From contig NZ_VSTH01000103.1 of the NCBI RefSeq assembly GCF_008123965.1, positions 78,706 through 142,705 of the forward strand: a DNA stretch of 64,000 bases, read 5' to 3'. Each line of letters begins with the position of its first letter. Position 1 is the first letter of the stretch. Source of the stretch: Bradyrhizobium hipponense (GTDB lineage: Bacteria > Pseudomonadota > Alphaproteobacteria > Rhizobiales > Xanthobacteraceae). The notes beneath the pieces were generated by a model. That model ran no database searches. It saw nothing but the letters and a program-made list of their open reading frames with translations, and was not told the origin of the DNA. This document shows, piece by piece, positions 1-8,622 of this stretch. Both the position numbers and the translations under genes were made by a program.

Positions 1-353
1 TGTTCGCTTTCGCCAAGGGCGCCAAGGCGGCGGGTTACAAGGTCATCATTGCCGGCGCCGGCGGCGCCGCGCATCTGCCCGGCATGGCTGCAGCGCTGAC
101 GGAACTCCCCGTCTTCGGCGTTCCCATCGAATCCAGGACGCTCAAGGGCGTGGATTCGCTGTACTCGATCGTCCAGATGCCCGCCGGCATCCCGGTCGGC
201 ACCCTCGCCATCGGCAAGGCCGGCGCGATCAACGCGGCGCTGCTCGCCGCAAGCGTGCTGGCACTGTCCGACCCGGCCCTGTCCGATCGCCTTGCAGCCT
301 GGCGCAAGGCGCAGACCGAGGCGGTTGCCGAACGCCCGGAGGACAGGGCGTGA
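1..353 (+). CDS. purE: PurE, N5-carboxyaminoimidazole ribonucleotide mutase (3' part, cut by window edge)
   Basis: Class I PurE moves the carboxyl group of N5-CAIR to give CAIR in de novo purine synthesis in the cytoplasm. The frame is open from base 3 and begins inside the protein, so the start lies outside the window. The visible part contains the family signature AGAGGAAHLPGM followed by the conserved stretch around LYSIVQMPAGIPVGTLAIG, which line the CAIR pocket in known PurE structures. The stop overlaps the GTG start of purK by four bases, so the two genes are translationally coupled. Confidence 0.97.
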   Translation, partial: FAFAKGAKAAGYKVIIAGAGGAAHLPGMAAALTELPVFGVPIESRTLKGVDSLYSIVQMPAGIPVGTLAIGKAGAINAALLAASVLALSDPALSDRLAAWRKAQTEAVAERPEDRA

Positions 354-1456
354 CGGACACCAGACCGGTGAAGCTGAAGCCCGGCGACACCATCGGAATC
401 CTCGGCGGCGGACAGCTCGGCCGGATGCTGGCAATGTCGGCGGCGCGGCTCGGCCTGCGCTGCCAGGTGTTCTCGCCCGACCCGGATTCGCCGGCCTTCG
501 ACGTCGTGCTGAACGCAACCTGCGCCGAATATGCCGATGTCGAGGCGCTGGAGATGTTTGCCAACGACGTCGACATCATCACCTACGAATTCGAGAACGT
601 GCCGGCGGCCGCCGCGATGGTGCTGGATGCGCGCCGCCCGGTTCTGCCCAACCGCAAGGTCCTCGAGACCACCCAGGACCGGCTCGCCGAGAAGGATTTC
701 GTGACGCGGCTCGGCATCGGCACCGCTGCTTATGCCGACGTCACGTCCGTCGCTTCGTTACGCGAGGCAATCGTCCGGATCGGACTCCCGGCCGTGCTGA
801 AGACCCGCCGCTTTGGCTACGATGGCAAAGGCCAGGCCATCATCCGCCAGGGCGACGACATCGCCAGGATCTGGACCAGCCTCGGTACCAAGCAGGCCAT
901 CCTGGAAGCCTTCGTGCCGTTCGAGCGCGAGATCTCCGTGATCGCCGCGCGCTCGGCCGCGGGCCAAGTCGAGTGTTTCGACGTCACCGAGAACGAGCAT
1001 CGCGACCACATCCTGAAAGTATCGCGGGCGCCCGCGTCGATTCCGGATGCGTTGGCGGAGGAAGCCCGCAGCATCGCGGGTAAAATAGCAAACGCACTGG
1101 ACTACGTCGGCGTGCTCGCCGTCGAGATGTTCGTTCTCGCCAATGGCACCGGACCGAAGGTGCTGGTCAACGAGATCGCCCCGCGCGTGCACAATTCCGG
1201 ACACTGGACGCTCGACGGTGCATCCGTCTCCCAGTTCGAGCAGCACATCCGTGCCATTGCCGGCTGGCCGCTCGGCAAGCCCGTGCGCCATGGCGAGGTT
1301 GTCACCATGACCAATCTGATCGGCGACGAGATCAACGATTACGAGAGATGGCTGACCGCCCCGGGCGCGACCATCCACATCTACGGCAAGGGCGCGCCGC
1401 GCCCCGGCCGCAAGATGGGCCACGTCACGGAAGTCAAGCCGACAACAAGCAAGTAA
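350..1456 (+). CDS. purK: PurK, N5-carboxyaminoimidazole ribonucleotide synthase
   Basis: PurK uses ATP and bicarbonate to carboxylate AIR to N5-CAIR, the substrate of PurE encoded just upstream. The 368-residue length is normal. The N-terminal domain carries the glycine-rich ILGGGQLGRM signature, the middle is an ATP-grasp fold (KTRRFGYDGKGQ), and the C-terminal part has the family signature NEIAPRVHNSGHWT. GTG is used as start and overlaps the purE stop (GTGA), which fixes the start. The next gene (aquaporin) is convergent, 37 bases away. Confidence 0.97.
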   Translation: MTDTRPVKLKPGDTIGILGGGQLGRMLAMSAARLGLRCQVFSPDPDSPAFDVVLNATCAEYADVEALEMFANDVDIITYEFENVPAAAAMVLDARRPVLPNRKVLETTQDRLAEKDFVTRLGIGTAAYADVTSVASLREAIVRIGLPAVLKTRRFGYDGKGQAIIRQGDDIARIWTSLGTKQAILEAFVPFEREISVIAARSAAGQVECFDVTENEHRDHILKVSRAPASIPDALAEEARSIAGKIANALDYVGVLAVEMFVLANGTGPKVLVNEIAPRVHNSGHWTLDGASVSQFEQHIRAIAGWPLGKPVRHGEVVTMTNLIGDEINDYERWLTAPGATIHIYGKGAPRPGRKMGHVTEVKPTTSK

Positions 1457-1493
1457 CGGGACCGCGGCGAGTGCCTGCGATCCCGCTCTCCGA

Positions 1494-2216
1494 TCACGCC
1501 GTCTTCGCGCCCGCGACGACGCCGGTGGGCTCTTCGCTTAGCCAGCGATAGATCACGCCGCCCAGCGCGCCACCGATCAGCGGTGCGACCCAGAACAGCC
1601 AGAGCTGAGCCAGCGCCCAGCCGCCGACGAACACGGCCGGTCCCGTGCTGCGCGCCGGGTTTACCGACGTGTTGGTGACGGGAATGCTGACGAGATGGAT
1701 CATCACCAGCGCGAGCCCGATCGCGAGTGGCGCAAAACCGGCGGGCGCGCGGCCATGGGTCGCGCCCATGATGATGAACAGGAACATCATGGTCATCACC
1801 ACCTCGGTGATGAAGCACACGATCATGCTGTATTGACCGGGCGAATGCGCGTCGTAGCCGTTCGATGCGAAGCCCTTGGTGACGTCGAACTCGGGAGCCC
1901 CGCTTGCGATGACGTAGAGCAGCCACGCGGCCACGATCGCGCCAGCCACCTGCGCAATCACGTAGGGCAGGATCTGCCCAGTTGGAAAGCGTCCGCCAGC
2001 TGCAAGGCCGACCGTGACAGCCGGGTTGAGATGGCAGCCCGAGATATGGCCGATCGCATAGGCCATGGTAACGACGCTCAGGCCGAACGCGAGGGACACG
2101 CCGACCAGGCCGATGCCGACCTGCGGAAAGGCGGCCGCGATCACGGCGCTGCCGCAGCCTGCGAATGTGAGCCAGAAGGTACCGATGGACTCGGCGGCAT
2201 ATTTCTTCATGTCCAT
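1494..2216 (-). CDS. aqpZ: Aquaporin Z (MIP family water channel)
   Basis: A 240-residue inner-membrane channel of the major intrinsic protein family. Both NPA boxes are visible: HLNPAVTVG in the first half and NTSVNPARSTGP in the second, with six hydrophobic segments between and around them. The pattern and overall sequence (KKYAAESIGTFWLTFAGCG at the N terminus) fit AqpZ rather than the glycerol facilitator GlpF, so water is the likely substrate. The ATG at 2216 is preferred over the upstream in-frame codon because GGGGAGA lies at normal distance before it. It is convergent with purK and divergent from rpsU. Confidence 0.93.
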   Translation of the reverse strand: MDMKKYAAESIGTFWLTFAGCGSAVIAAAFPQVGIGLVGVSLAFGLSVVTMAYAIGHISGCHLNPAVTVGLAAGGRFPTGQILPYVIAQVAGAIVAAWLLYVIASGAPEFDVTKGFASNGYDAHSPGQYSMIVCFITEVVMTMMFLFIIMGATHGRAPAGFAPLAIGLALVMIHLVSIPVTNTSVNPARSTGPAVFVGGWALAQLWLFWVAPLIGGALGGVIYRWLSEEPTGVVAGAKTA

Positions 2217-2478
2217 GTGACGTCTCCCCAAATTTCCAGATTTTCCGGATCAACCTCCGGAAAACGGCCCGCCTTTTGGCACCAAATCACCCAAAATGCG
2301 ACCGCAAGGCGGAGTTTTCGCCCCATTTAATGGCATAACTTGGCCCGATAGACCGCTTCGCAGGTAGACATGTCAGGTTTTGTCTGATACATCCGCGCCC
2401 TCAAGGTTAAGGGCTTGCGCTTTGCCATCCCCTTAGACTTACCAGAATTCAAATCCGATCCACCAAAGAGGATGCCGC

Positions 2479-2784
2479 GTGCAGGTTCTCGTCCGCGATA
2501 ACAATGTCGACCAAGCTCTCAAGGCGCTGAAGAAGAAGATGCAGCGCGAGGGCATTTTCCGCGAGATGAAGCTCCGCGGTCACTACGAAAAGCCCTCCGA
2601 GAAGAAGGCCCGCGAAAAGGCCGAAGCCGTGCGCCGCGCGCGCAAGCTCGCCCGCAAGAAGCTGCAGCGTGAAGGCCTGTTGCCGATGAAGCCGAAGCCG
2701 GTGTTCGGCGCGGGTCCCGGCGGCGATCGTGGTGCTGCTGGCGGCCGTAGTGGCCCGGGTGCCGGTCCGCGCGGACCCCGCTGA
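2479..2784 (+). CDS. rpsU: Ribosomal protein bS21
   Basis: Small basic protein of the 30S subunit involved in initiation. It starts with GTG and matches the alphaproteobacterial bS21 pattern (MQVLVRDNNVDQALKALKKK at the N terminus, followed by an Arg/Lys-rich helix). At 101 residues it carries a Gly/Pro/Arg-rich tail of about 25 residues after PMKPKPVFGAG, a lineage-typical extension of unknown role. A weak AAAGAGG precedes the start. A strong hairpin terminator follows 33 bases after the stop, so it is probably monocistronic. Confidence 0.96.
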   Translation: MQVLVRDNNVDQALKALKKKMQREGIFREMKLRGHYEKPSEKKAREKAEAVRRARKLARKKLQREGLLPMKPKPVFGAGPGGDRGAAGGRSGPGAGPRGPR

Positions 2785-2817
2785 TCTTGCCGAATTTACA
2801 AGGCTGAGTTTTCGATG

Positions 2818-2848
2818 ACGCGGGCCCTGGGCCCGCGTTATTGTTTTG
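2818..2848 (+). terminator. Rho-independent terminator after rpsU
   Basis: A perfect 10-bp inverted repeat (ACGCGGGCCC / GGGCCCGCGT) with a single central T is followed by the T-rich run TATTGTTTTG. In practice the inner bases open into a small loop. The position just downstream of rpsU and upstream of the next gene fits transcription termination of rpsU. Confidence 0.8.
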
Positions 2849-2909
2849 TAGAGGTGCCTTTTCTGGGACGGGGCACTACCGATGCGGCACCAGCGCGAGC
2901 CAACCGTAG

Positions 2910-3557
2910 ATGGCCCTCCCTTTCCCTGAGCTCAGCCTGGCACGCGCATGCCGAACCTGGCAGCGACCGTTCACGCTGGCTCTGGTGTCAATCGCGCTCT
3001 GTGGCTGCTCCTTCGACCTGGGCTCTCTGATGCCCGAAAAGGAGAAGCCTCAGGAAGCGCCCAAGGCAGTGGCCACCGAAAGCGCCGTCAGTGCCGGCAG
3101 TGTCAACGAAGCGCAAAGCCGTACGGCCAAAGGCCAGGCCCTGGCGAGGTCCGGAGATGCAGTCGCGGCGCTCGACGAGTTCAATCGCGCTGTCGCGCTC
3201 GATCCCTACAACGCACAGGCTCTCTATGGCCGGGCCCTAATCTACCAGGGCAGCAACGAGCACGAGCTTGCGATCGCCGATTTCGGTGCGGCAAACGGGC
3301 TCAACCCCCAGAAGGCTGAGCCGCTGCTTGGCCGCGCCGTCAGCTATCTCGCCGTCGGCAAGGTCAAGGAGGCTGCGGCCGATCTTGACGAGGCTTCGGA
3401 GGCCGAGCCGCACAATGCCCAGGTCTGGACGACACGAGGACAGGTCTATGAGCGGCTGGGCGACAGGACCAAGGCGGCGGCGTCCTACACCAAGGCTGTC
3501 TCGCTTCGTCCGCGCGACGACGCCGCGCGCAGCGGCCTTGCCCGCGTCGGCGGCTGA
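2910..3557 (+). CDS. TPR-repeat lipoprotein
   Basis: 215 residues. Residues 20-33 form a hydrophobic signal ending in a lipobox-like LCGC, so Cys33 is the likely lipidated residue; the second position of the box (Cys) is unusual. After a Pro/Ala/Glu-rich linker (residues 40-70) come about four tetratricopeptide repeats (for example GDAVAALDEFNRAVALDPYN and GKVKEAAADLDEASEAEPHN), which normally serve as protein-docking surfaces. The likely location is the periplasmic face of a membrane. Partner and function cannot be told from the sequence. Confidence 0.85.
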   Translation: MALPFPELSLARACRTWQRPFTLALVSIALCGCSFDLGSLMPEKEKPQEAPKAVATESAVSAGSVNEAQSRTAKGQALARSGDAVAALDEFNRAVALDPYNAQALYGRALIYQGSNEHELAIADFGAANGLNPQKAEPLLGRAVSYLAVGKVKEAAADLDEASEAEPHNAQVWTTRGQVYERLGDRTKAAASYTKAVSLRPRDDAARSGLARVGG

Positions 3558-3587
3558 GGGGCGATCGAGCGCAACGCAGGCGCCTTA

Positions 3588-4595
3588 TTAATCCGGGGTG
3601 ACGCTCTTTGGAATAACAGCGTGGAACATCGACTTGACGCCGGACAACATCTCGTCGGCGACATTGGTCTTGGGCCGCGGCATCGGGCCGCCTGCGTCCG
3701 CGCGCAGGTCGAGCGGCGGCGCAATCATCGGCACGGGAATGTCAGCCGGCGGCGTCAGGCGGTTGACATTGTCGTTATCGACCGAGGCCGTGTAGGGCGG
3801 GCTCGCCGGCGACGGTCCGTTGGCATAGGTCTCGGCTTGCGGTGTCGACACCGTGATCGGCGGCGGCAGCGGGCGCACCATCGACGGTGCAGCGGTCATG
3901 ACGCGCGGGGCTTCCTGGACGCGGGGTCCCGCTTCCGGTGCGCGGCTAGCTTCCTGCGGCGCTAGCTCCGGCGACTTGTCGGCAGACTTGGTCTCAGGCG
4001 ACTTGCTCTCAGAGGACTTGCTCTCAGGCGACTTGCGCAAACGCTCGATCGCGGCACGGACGAGATCGTTGGCGTCGGGGCTTGCGGCTGGCGAGGCTGC
4101 AACCGGCGCCGAACTGGCCTCGACCACCGGAGCGGCGGTCACGGGAGCGGCAACCGCCGGGGCGGACCTGGCGGCGGCCTTCTCACGCGCCGAAGGCCGG
4201 CCGCGCGGGCCGGCCGGCGCGGTCTCGGCCGGTGTTACGTCCGCAGTCTTGGGCTCGGCAGCCTTCGAGTCCTTGGAATCAGCAGCTTTGGAGTCCGCAG
4301 CCTTGGAGTCCGCAGCCTTGGTCTCGGCCGCCGGGTGATCGGCGGGCTTCTCGGCCGCCGGCTTGTCCGTCACGCTCTTCTCGGAGATGCCCTTGGCCTT
4401 GACACCCGGCGCCGGGAGGTTGGCGACATCAGAGGGCTTGCCATTCTTGCCGGCTTGGGCGGGCGCCACCACAGCCGCAGGCGCATCCGCCGCCGGCTTG
4501 GCATTGATGTAATGATTAACGATGTACGCCCCGATGATCGTCGCGAGCACCGAGGGGAAGATGTCCATCGAAATTTTAGCGATGTATTTCAGCAT
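3588..4595 (-). CDS. Hypothetical single-pass membrane protein with Ala/Lys/Pro/Ser-rich low-complexity tail
   Basis: 335 residues from the ATG at 4595, chosen because GGGGAG lies eight bases upstream; an in-frame codon at 4637 has no such site. Residues 1-30 (LKYIAKISMDIFPSVLATIIGAYIVNHYI) form one membrane anchor. The rest is low complexity, with short repeats of the type KAADS around residues 90-125 and ESKSPETKS around residue 205. Such tails are usually flexible spacers in the cell envelope. I recognise no domain. It is convergent with the TPR lipoprotein. Confidence 0.75.
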   Translation of the reverse strand: MLKYIAKISMDIFPSVLATIIGAYIVNHYINAKPAADAPAAVVAPAQAGKNGKPSDVANLPAPGVKAKGISEKSVTDKPAAEKPADHPAAETKAADSKAADSKAADSKDSKAAEPKTADVTPAETAPAGPRGRPSAREKAAARSAPAVAAPVTAAPVVEASSAPVAASPAASPDANDLVRAAIERLRKSPESKSSESKSPETKSADKSPELAPQEASRAPEAGPRVQEAPRVMTAAPSMVRPLPPPITVSTPQAETYANGPSPASPPYTASVDNDNVNRLTPPADIPVPMIAPPLDLRADAGGPMPRPKTNVADEMLSGVKSMFHAVIPKSVTPD

Positions 4596-4685
4596 TCCGG
4601 CCACTCCCCGCGATCTGATGCGGGAACTTTGAGGCATAGTAAGGGATCAACTGCGACCGATCGATGGCAAAGAGTAACGCCGGAC

Positions 4686-4970
4686 TTACGGCTTCAGCTC
4701 GATCTCAAGGAACACGATCTCGGTTGAGGTTTCGTTAAGCACATCATGTTGGACGCCGGCCTTGCGAAAATAGGATTTTCCGGCAGCAAGCTGCGCCTTG
4801 GAGCGTTCGCCGCCGGGCGCCACGATGGTCATTTCGGCGGCGACGACGGGAACGATCACGTAGTCCATCCCGTGGGTGTGATACCCGGTCGCGCTGCCCG
4901 GCCCCAGCCGCCACTCGGTGACCCGGACCTCCTCGTTGTCGATCTGAATCTCGGATTTGGCGGCAAGCAT
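4686..4970 (-). CDS. Small cupin-fold protein
   Basis: 94 residues, a single conserved beta-barrel. The segment GYHTHGMDYVIVPVVAAEMTI matches the first cupin motif (metal-binding His pair HTHG and a downstream acidic residue region), and GKSYFRKAGVQHDVLNETSTEIVFLEIEL matches the second motif with His. Single-domain cupins of this size act as metal-dependent dioxygenases, isomerases or ligand sensors; the substrate is not evident. The start is set by AGGAGA seven bases before the ATG. The gene lies downstream of the cation exchanger on the same strand with a 62-base gap. Confidence 0.8.
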   Translation of the reverse strand: MLAAKSEIQIDNEEVRVTEWRLGPGSATGYHTHGMDYVIVPVVAAEMTIVAPGGERSKAQLAAGKSYFRKAGVQHDVLNETSTEIVFLEIELKP

Positions 4971-5032
4971 TGGAATTCTCCTGGGACGCCACCGATAGCC
5001 TAAAGGCGATGACGATTCGATCTCATTGCGCT

Positions 5033-6130
5033 CTAGGGGACGAAGACCATGAACACGTAGACGGCAAATACCACCAAATGCACCAGCCCGAACAGGACGT
5101 TGGTTCTGCCCGTGCCGAAGGTCAGCATGCTCAGAAAGAAGGTCAGCGCCAGCAGGACAATCCCCTGCTCGTTGAGTCCAAGCTCGAGCTCCTTGTCGAA
5201 CGCGTAGGTGGCAACGCCGACGGCCGGGATGGTCAGCCCGATGGTGGCCAGGGACGACCCGAGCGCAAGGTTGATGCTCTTCTGCAGATCGTTCTTGCGG
5301 GCCGCCGAGACGGCTGCAACACCTTCCGGCAGCAGGATCAGAACTGCAACGAGCAGGCCGGCAAAGGCCGGCGGCGCACCGATCTTGGCGCCGACCGCAT
5401 CGACAACCAGCGAGAATTTCTTCGCGAGCAGCACCACCGCCAGCAGCGAGACAAGCAGCAAAGCAACGCTCAGCCAAAATATCCGGCCCGAGAGATGGGC
5501 GCCCGCACCCTCGCCGTCTGTCCGCTCGTGGACGAAATAGTCCTTGTGCAGAACGGTCTGGGTATAGAGGAACACCCCGTAGAGCGCGAGCGTAACAACG
5601 TCGACAAAGCCGAGCTGGACCGCCGAATAGGCCGGGCCCGGCGTGGTGGTCGTGTAGTTCGGCATGATCAGCGTGATGGTCGCGAGCGCGAACAGGACGC
5701 TCAGATAGACGTTGGCGCCGGAGAGCTGAAAGCCCTGCTCGCGATAGCGCAGACCGCCGATGAAGATGCAGAGCCCGACGAGGCCGTTGCAGACGATCAT
5801 GACCACGGCGAACACGGTGTCGCGCGCCAGTTGCGGGGCGGGCTTGGCTCCCAGCATGATCGTGGTGATCAGCGCTACCTCGATGATGGTAACCGAGAGC
5901 GTCAGCACCAGCGTTCCATAGGGCTCGCCGACCCGTTCGGCGATCACCTCGGCATGATGGACAGCGGCGAACACCGTGCCGAACAGGATGACGAGCAGGA
6001 CGGTCGCGAAGACAAGTCCGCCCAGCGAGAGCGTGAATGCATAGTCCGTCGCGCCGACGGCCATGAACAGCAGCACGGCCAGCGCCGGAAAGATCCAGGC
6101 TGATCGTGGCATCGGGCTATGCACGCTCAT
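5033..6130 (-). CDS. Calcium/sodium-proton exchanger, ChaA-like (CaCA superfamily)
   Basis: 365-residue polytopic inner-membrane antiporter. The two alpha repeats typical of cation/Ca2+ exchangers are visible: GEPYGTLVLTLSVTIIEV in the first half and LLPEGVAAVSAARKNDLQKS with LGSSLATIGLTIPAV in the second. The acidic residues in these repeats bind the cation. ChaA members exchange Ca2+ or Na+/K+ for protons. The ATG at 6130 has GGAG seven bases upstream; the longer open frame upstream is only a shadow of the neighbouring antiporter. It sits 50 bases downstream of that antiporter, so both probably share a transcript. Confidence 0.88.
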   Translation of the reverse strand: MSVHSPMPRSAWIFPALAVLLFMAVGATDYAFTLSLGGLVFATVLLVILFGTVFAAVHHAEVIAERVGEPYGTLVLTLSVTIIEVALITTIMLGAKPAPQLARDTVFAVVMIVCNGLVGLCIFIGGLRYREQGFQLSGANVYLSVLFALATITLIMPNYTTTTPGPAYSAVQLGFVDVVTLALYGVFLYTQTVLHKDYFVHERTDGEGAGAHLSGRIFWLSVALLLVSLLAVVLLAKKFSLVVDAVGAKIGAPPAFAGLLVAVLILLPEGVAAVSAARKNDLQKSINLALGSSLATIGLTIPAVGVATYAFDKELELGLNEQGIVLLALTFFLSMLTFGTGRTNVLFGLVHLVVFAVYVFMVFVP

Positions 6131-6180
6131 CCACCGGCTCCAATTGTTCGATAGGAGCAGTAGCAAATTGGCAGGCAGAT

Positions 6181-7605
6181 TCAATGCCAGCGCAGGATCG
6201 GCGCGACAGGCAGCAGGGTCAGCAGCAAAAACAGCGGGATCAGCACGGCGCCGGCGCGCAGGAGATAACCGAAGAAGCTCGGCATCTCGATGCCGCTCTC
6301 GCTTGCGATGCTGCTCACCATGAAATTCGGCGCGTTGCCGATATAAGTGAGTGCCCCCATGTAGACGGCCCCCATCGAGATCGAAGCAAGCGTGCCCGAG
6401 AGCTCGCCCATCAGCACCTGCGGGTCGCCGCCGGCGAGTTCGAAGAACAGCAGGTAGGTCGGCGCGTTGTCGAGGAAGGCCGACATCAGGCCGGTGAACC
6501 AGAAATACGCGACCTCGCGCGGCGCCCCGTCTGGCGCCGTCACCGCCGACAGCAGCCAGGCGAAGGCGCCGTGGTGGCCCGCGTCGAGCATGGCCAGCAC
6601 CGGGATGATGGCGACAAAGATGGCGGCGAACAGCTTTGCGACCTCGCGGATCGGCTCCCAGGTGAAGCCGTTGGCCTGTCTGTGCTCGTCCGGCGTTAGC
6701 CAGACCGACAGGGCGGCAATTGCCAGCAGCAGCACATTGCGGGCCAGGCTTTCCAGCTCCAGCTTCGTTCCGAGGATGTCGAAGGCGATGCCGGGCTTCC
6801 ACATCGCCGAGGCGAGCAGGCTGGCGACGATCGCCGCGATCAGCGGCAGATTGATCAGCCCGCGGATCCGGAGCGGCTCCGCCGGCCCTACGCCGGCGAA
6901 CAACGGCTCCCTGCGGAAGCGCCAGACGTCGACGACAACAAAGATGGCGAGCAATAGTCCGGCAACGATCGCCGTCTGGAACCAGATGGTCCGCGTTGTC
7001 CAGAAGAAGTCGACGCCATGCAGGAAGCCGACGAACAGCGGCGGATCGCCGAGCGGACTCAGCGCGCCGCCGACATTGGCGACCAGGATGATGAAAAAGA
7101 CGACGATGTGGGCGTTATAGCGCCGCGCCCGATTGGCGCGGATCAGCGGACGGATCAAGATCATCGCGGCCCCCGTCGTGCCGACGACGCTCGCCATCAG
7201 TGTACCGAGCGCGAGGATGCCCGTATTGGCCGCCGGCGTACCCTTGATGTCGCCGCTGATGAGAATGCCGCCCGCCACGACATAGAGCGAGAACAGCAGC
7301 ACGATGAAGCCGAGATATTCGGCGAGCATGGCGTGGAGGAACGCGGCAAGCGTCACCATGCCGCCGACGAACCAGACGAGCGAGCCGAGCGCCAGCAGTG
7401 ACCAGGCCGCGGCGATCTTGCCGTAATGGTGGTGCCAGAACTTTGGAAACAGCAGCGGCCCCAGTGCGATCGACAGCAAGAGGCCGCCAAAGGGCAGCGC
7501 ATAGGGCCAGCGCATCGTCGCACCGTCGAGCCCGGTTGCGGCCCATGCGTGCTGCGGCAACAGCGCGATGCCCAAGGTGATGAGCGCGCCCACACACCTC
7601 GTCAC
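6181..7605 (-). CDS. Sodium:proton antiporter of the NhaD/CitM (ion transporter) superfamily
   Basis: About 474 residues with roughly twelve hydrophobic segments. GGALSPLGDPPLFVGFLHG and FLDNAPTYLLFFELAGG are the two re-entrant-loop motifs seen in NhaD-type Na+/H+ antiporters, so Na+ or Li+ export against H+ is the likely role. The GTG at 7605 lies seven bases after the stop of the hydrolase gene and gives a protein beginning with a signal-like hydrophobic segment; the longer reading frame overlaps the hydrolase and is rejected. Together with the ChaA-like gene downstream it forms a pH and cation homeostasis unit. Confidence 0.85.
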   Translation of the reverse strand: MTRCVGALITLGIALLPQHAWAATGLDGATMRWPYALPFGGLLLSIALGPLLFPKFWHHHYGKIAAAWSLLALGSLVWFVGGMVTLAAFLHAMLAEYLGFIVLLFSLYVVAGGILISGDIKGTPAANTGILALGTLMASVVGTTGAAMILIRPLIRANRARRYNAHIVVFFIILVANVGGALSPLGDPPLFVGFLHGVDFFWTTRTIWFQTAIVAGLLLAIFVVVDVWRFRREPLFAGVGPAEPLRIRGLINLPLIAAIVASLLASAMWKPGIAFDILGTKLELESLARNVLLLAIAALSVWLTPDEHRQANGFTWEPIREVAKLFAAIFVAIIPVLAMLDAGHHGAFAWLLSAVTAPDGAPREVAYFWFTGLMSAFLDNAPTYLLFFELAGGDPQVLMGELSGTLASISMGAVYMGALTYIGNAPNFMVSSIASESGIEMPSFFGYLLRAGAVLIPLFLLLTLLPVAPILRWH

Positions 7606-7612
7606 GGACGGT

Positions 7613-8410
7613 CTAGGATGCAATGAAATGCCTCGCCGTTTCGATCGCGCCAAAAGAATCGAGATTGTCGTGTCCACCGCCCGCAAAGCGGACGAACTGC
7701 TTCGGTTCATGCGCGAGCGCGAACAAACGCTCTCCGAACACGATCGAAATGACAAGGTCATCGGTGCCGTGCATCACGAGCAGCGGCACCGTGACGCGGG
7801 CAACGCGCTCGTCGGAACGGAACGGGTCGCGCATGAGAAGGCGGACCGGAACGAACCGGTAGAGCGAGGCGGCAACATCGACGGCCGACGTGTAAGGAGC
7901 CTCAAGGATCAATTTGCCCACCGGATGCTCGGAAGCGGCAGCGACCGCAACGCCGCTCCCGAGCGAAAAGCCCCAGACGTTGATCCGTTCCGGCGCGTAA
8001 CGCGCGCTCGTGAAGGCGTAGGCGGCCGCAGCATCGAGCAACAGCCCCTGCTCGCTCGGCGCGCCGCTCGAGCCGGCATAGCCGCGATAGGACAGCGCGA
8101 CGAGGCCGGTGCCATCGGCCGTGATGGCCTTGAAACGGCCGACCAGGCCGGCCAGAGAGTCGCCGTTGCCGTGGAAATAGAGGACGACGGACCGGCCGGG
8201 CTTTGCCGGCGCGTGCCAAACGATGACCTTCTCACCGTCCGACGAGGTCAGGACATGCTCCTCGGCTTCCGGAAAGCCCGCCGCTGCCGGCGTCGTACGC
8301 GCGGCGGTCGGGATCGGAAACAGCATCTCGCGCTGCCTGACATACAGCACGGTGAGACCGGCGAGATAGCCGGTCACGAGCAGGAGAACGATCCATTTCA
8401 CGAATATCAT
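7613..8410 (-). CDS. Membrane-anchored alpha/beta hydrolase
   Basis: 265 residues. Residues 1-22 form an N-terminal membrane anchor, the rest is an alpha/beta-hydrolase fold of the YqiA/BEM46 type. The catalytic triad is readable: nucleophile Ser in GFSLGSG, Asp in MHGTDD, and His in GGGHDNL near the C terminus; the oxyanion segment is YFHGNGD. It is likely a serine esterase or peptidase acting at the membrane. The substrate is unknown. The stop is seven bases before the antiporter start, suggesting one operon. Confidence 0.86.
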   Translation of the reverse strand: MIFVKWIVLLLVTGYLAGLTVLYVRQREMLFPIPTAARTTPAAAGFPEAEEHVLTSSDGEKVIVWHAPAKPGRSVVLYFHGNGDSLAGLVGRFKAITADGTGLVALSYRGYAGSSGAPSEQGLLLDAAAAYAFTSARYAPERINVWGFSLGSGVAVAAASEHPVGKLILEAPYTSAVDVAASLYRFVPVRLLMRDPFRSDERVARVTVPLLVMHGTDDLVISIVFGERLFALAHEPKQFVRFAGGGHDNLDSFGAIETARHFIAS

Positions 8411-8432
8411 GACTGCGTCGCCCGCTCCCGAC

Positions 8433-8603
8433 TTAGGGCTTGCGACGGCTCCGCAGCAATTTCATGACATCGAACCGGATACTCAAGAGGATCTCGCGGC
8501 AGCCACACACCGCCTCGTGGGCAGCGTGCCATGCGACGCGCTGCTCCCGCGTCGCCTTCGGCGGCATGCGATGGGACCGGTGCCACTCCTCGTTCAGGGC
8601 CAC
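8433..8603 (-). CDS. Small basic conserved-type protein downstream of pntB
   Basis: A 56-residue frame from GTG at 8603 to TAA at 8433, missed by a size cut-off. It reads VALNEEWHRSHRMPPKAT... and contains a CGC pair at residues 33-35, five His residues and a strongly basic end. The composition (NEEWH, RMPPKAT, EQRVAWHAAHE) looks like true protein and reminds me of a family of short hypothetical proteins in Bradyrhizobium with a WH..H..CGCR pattern. The start lies 20 bases after the pntB stop with AGGCGG just upstream, so it is probably the last gene of the pnt operon. The His/Cys content would allow metal binding; that is inference. Confidence 0.65.
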   Translation of the reverse strand: MALNEEWHRSHRMPPKATREQRVAWHAAHEAVCGCREILLSIRFDVMKLLRSRRKP

Positions 8604-8622
8604 GGTCCGCCTGCCTCGGCTG

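Noticed and set aside
2370..2392. Imperfect inverted repeat ATGTCAG...CTGATACAT upstream of rpsU
   Set aside because: The arms do not align without an insertion; could be chance.
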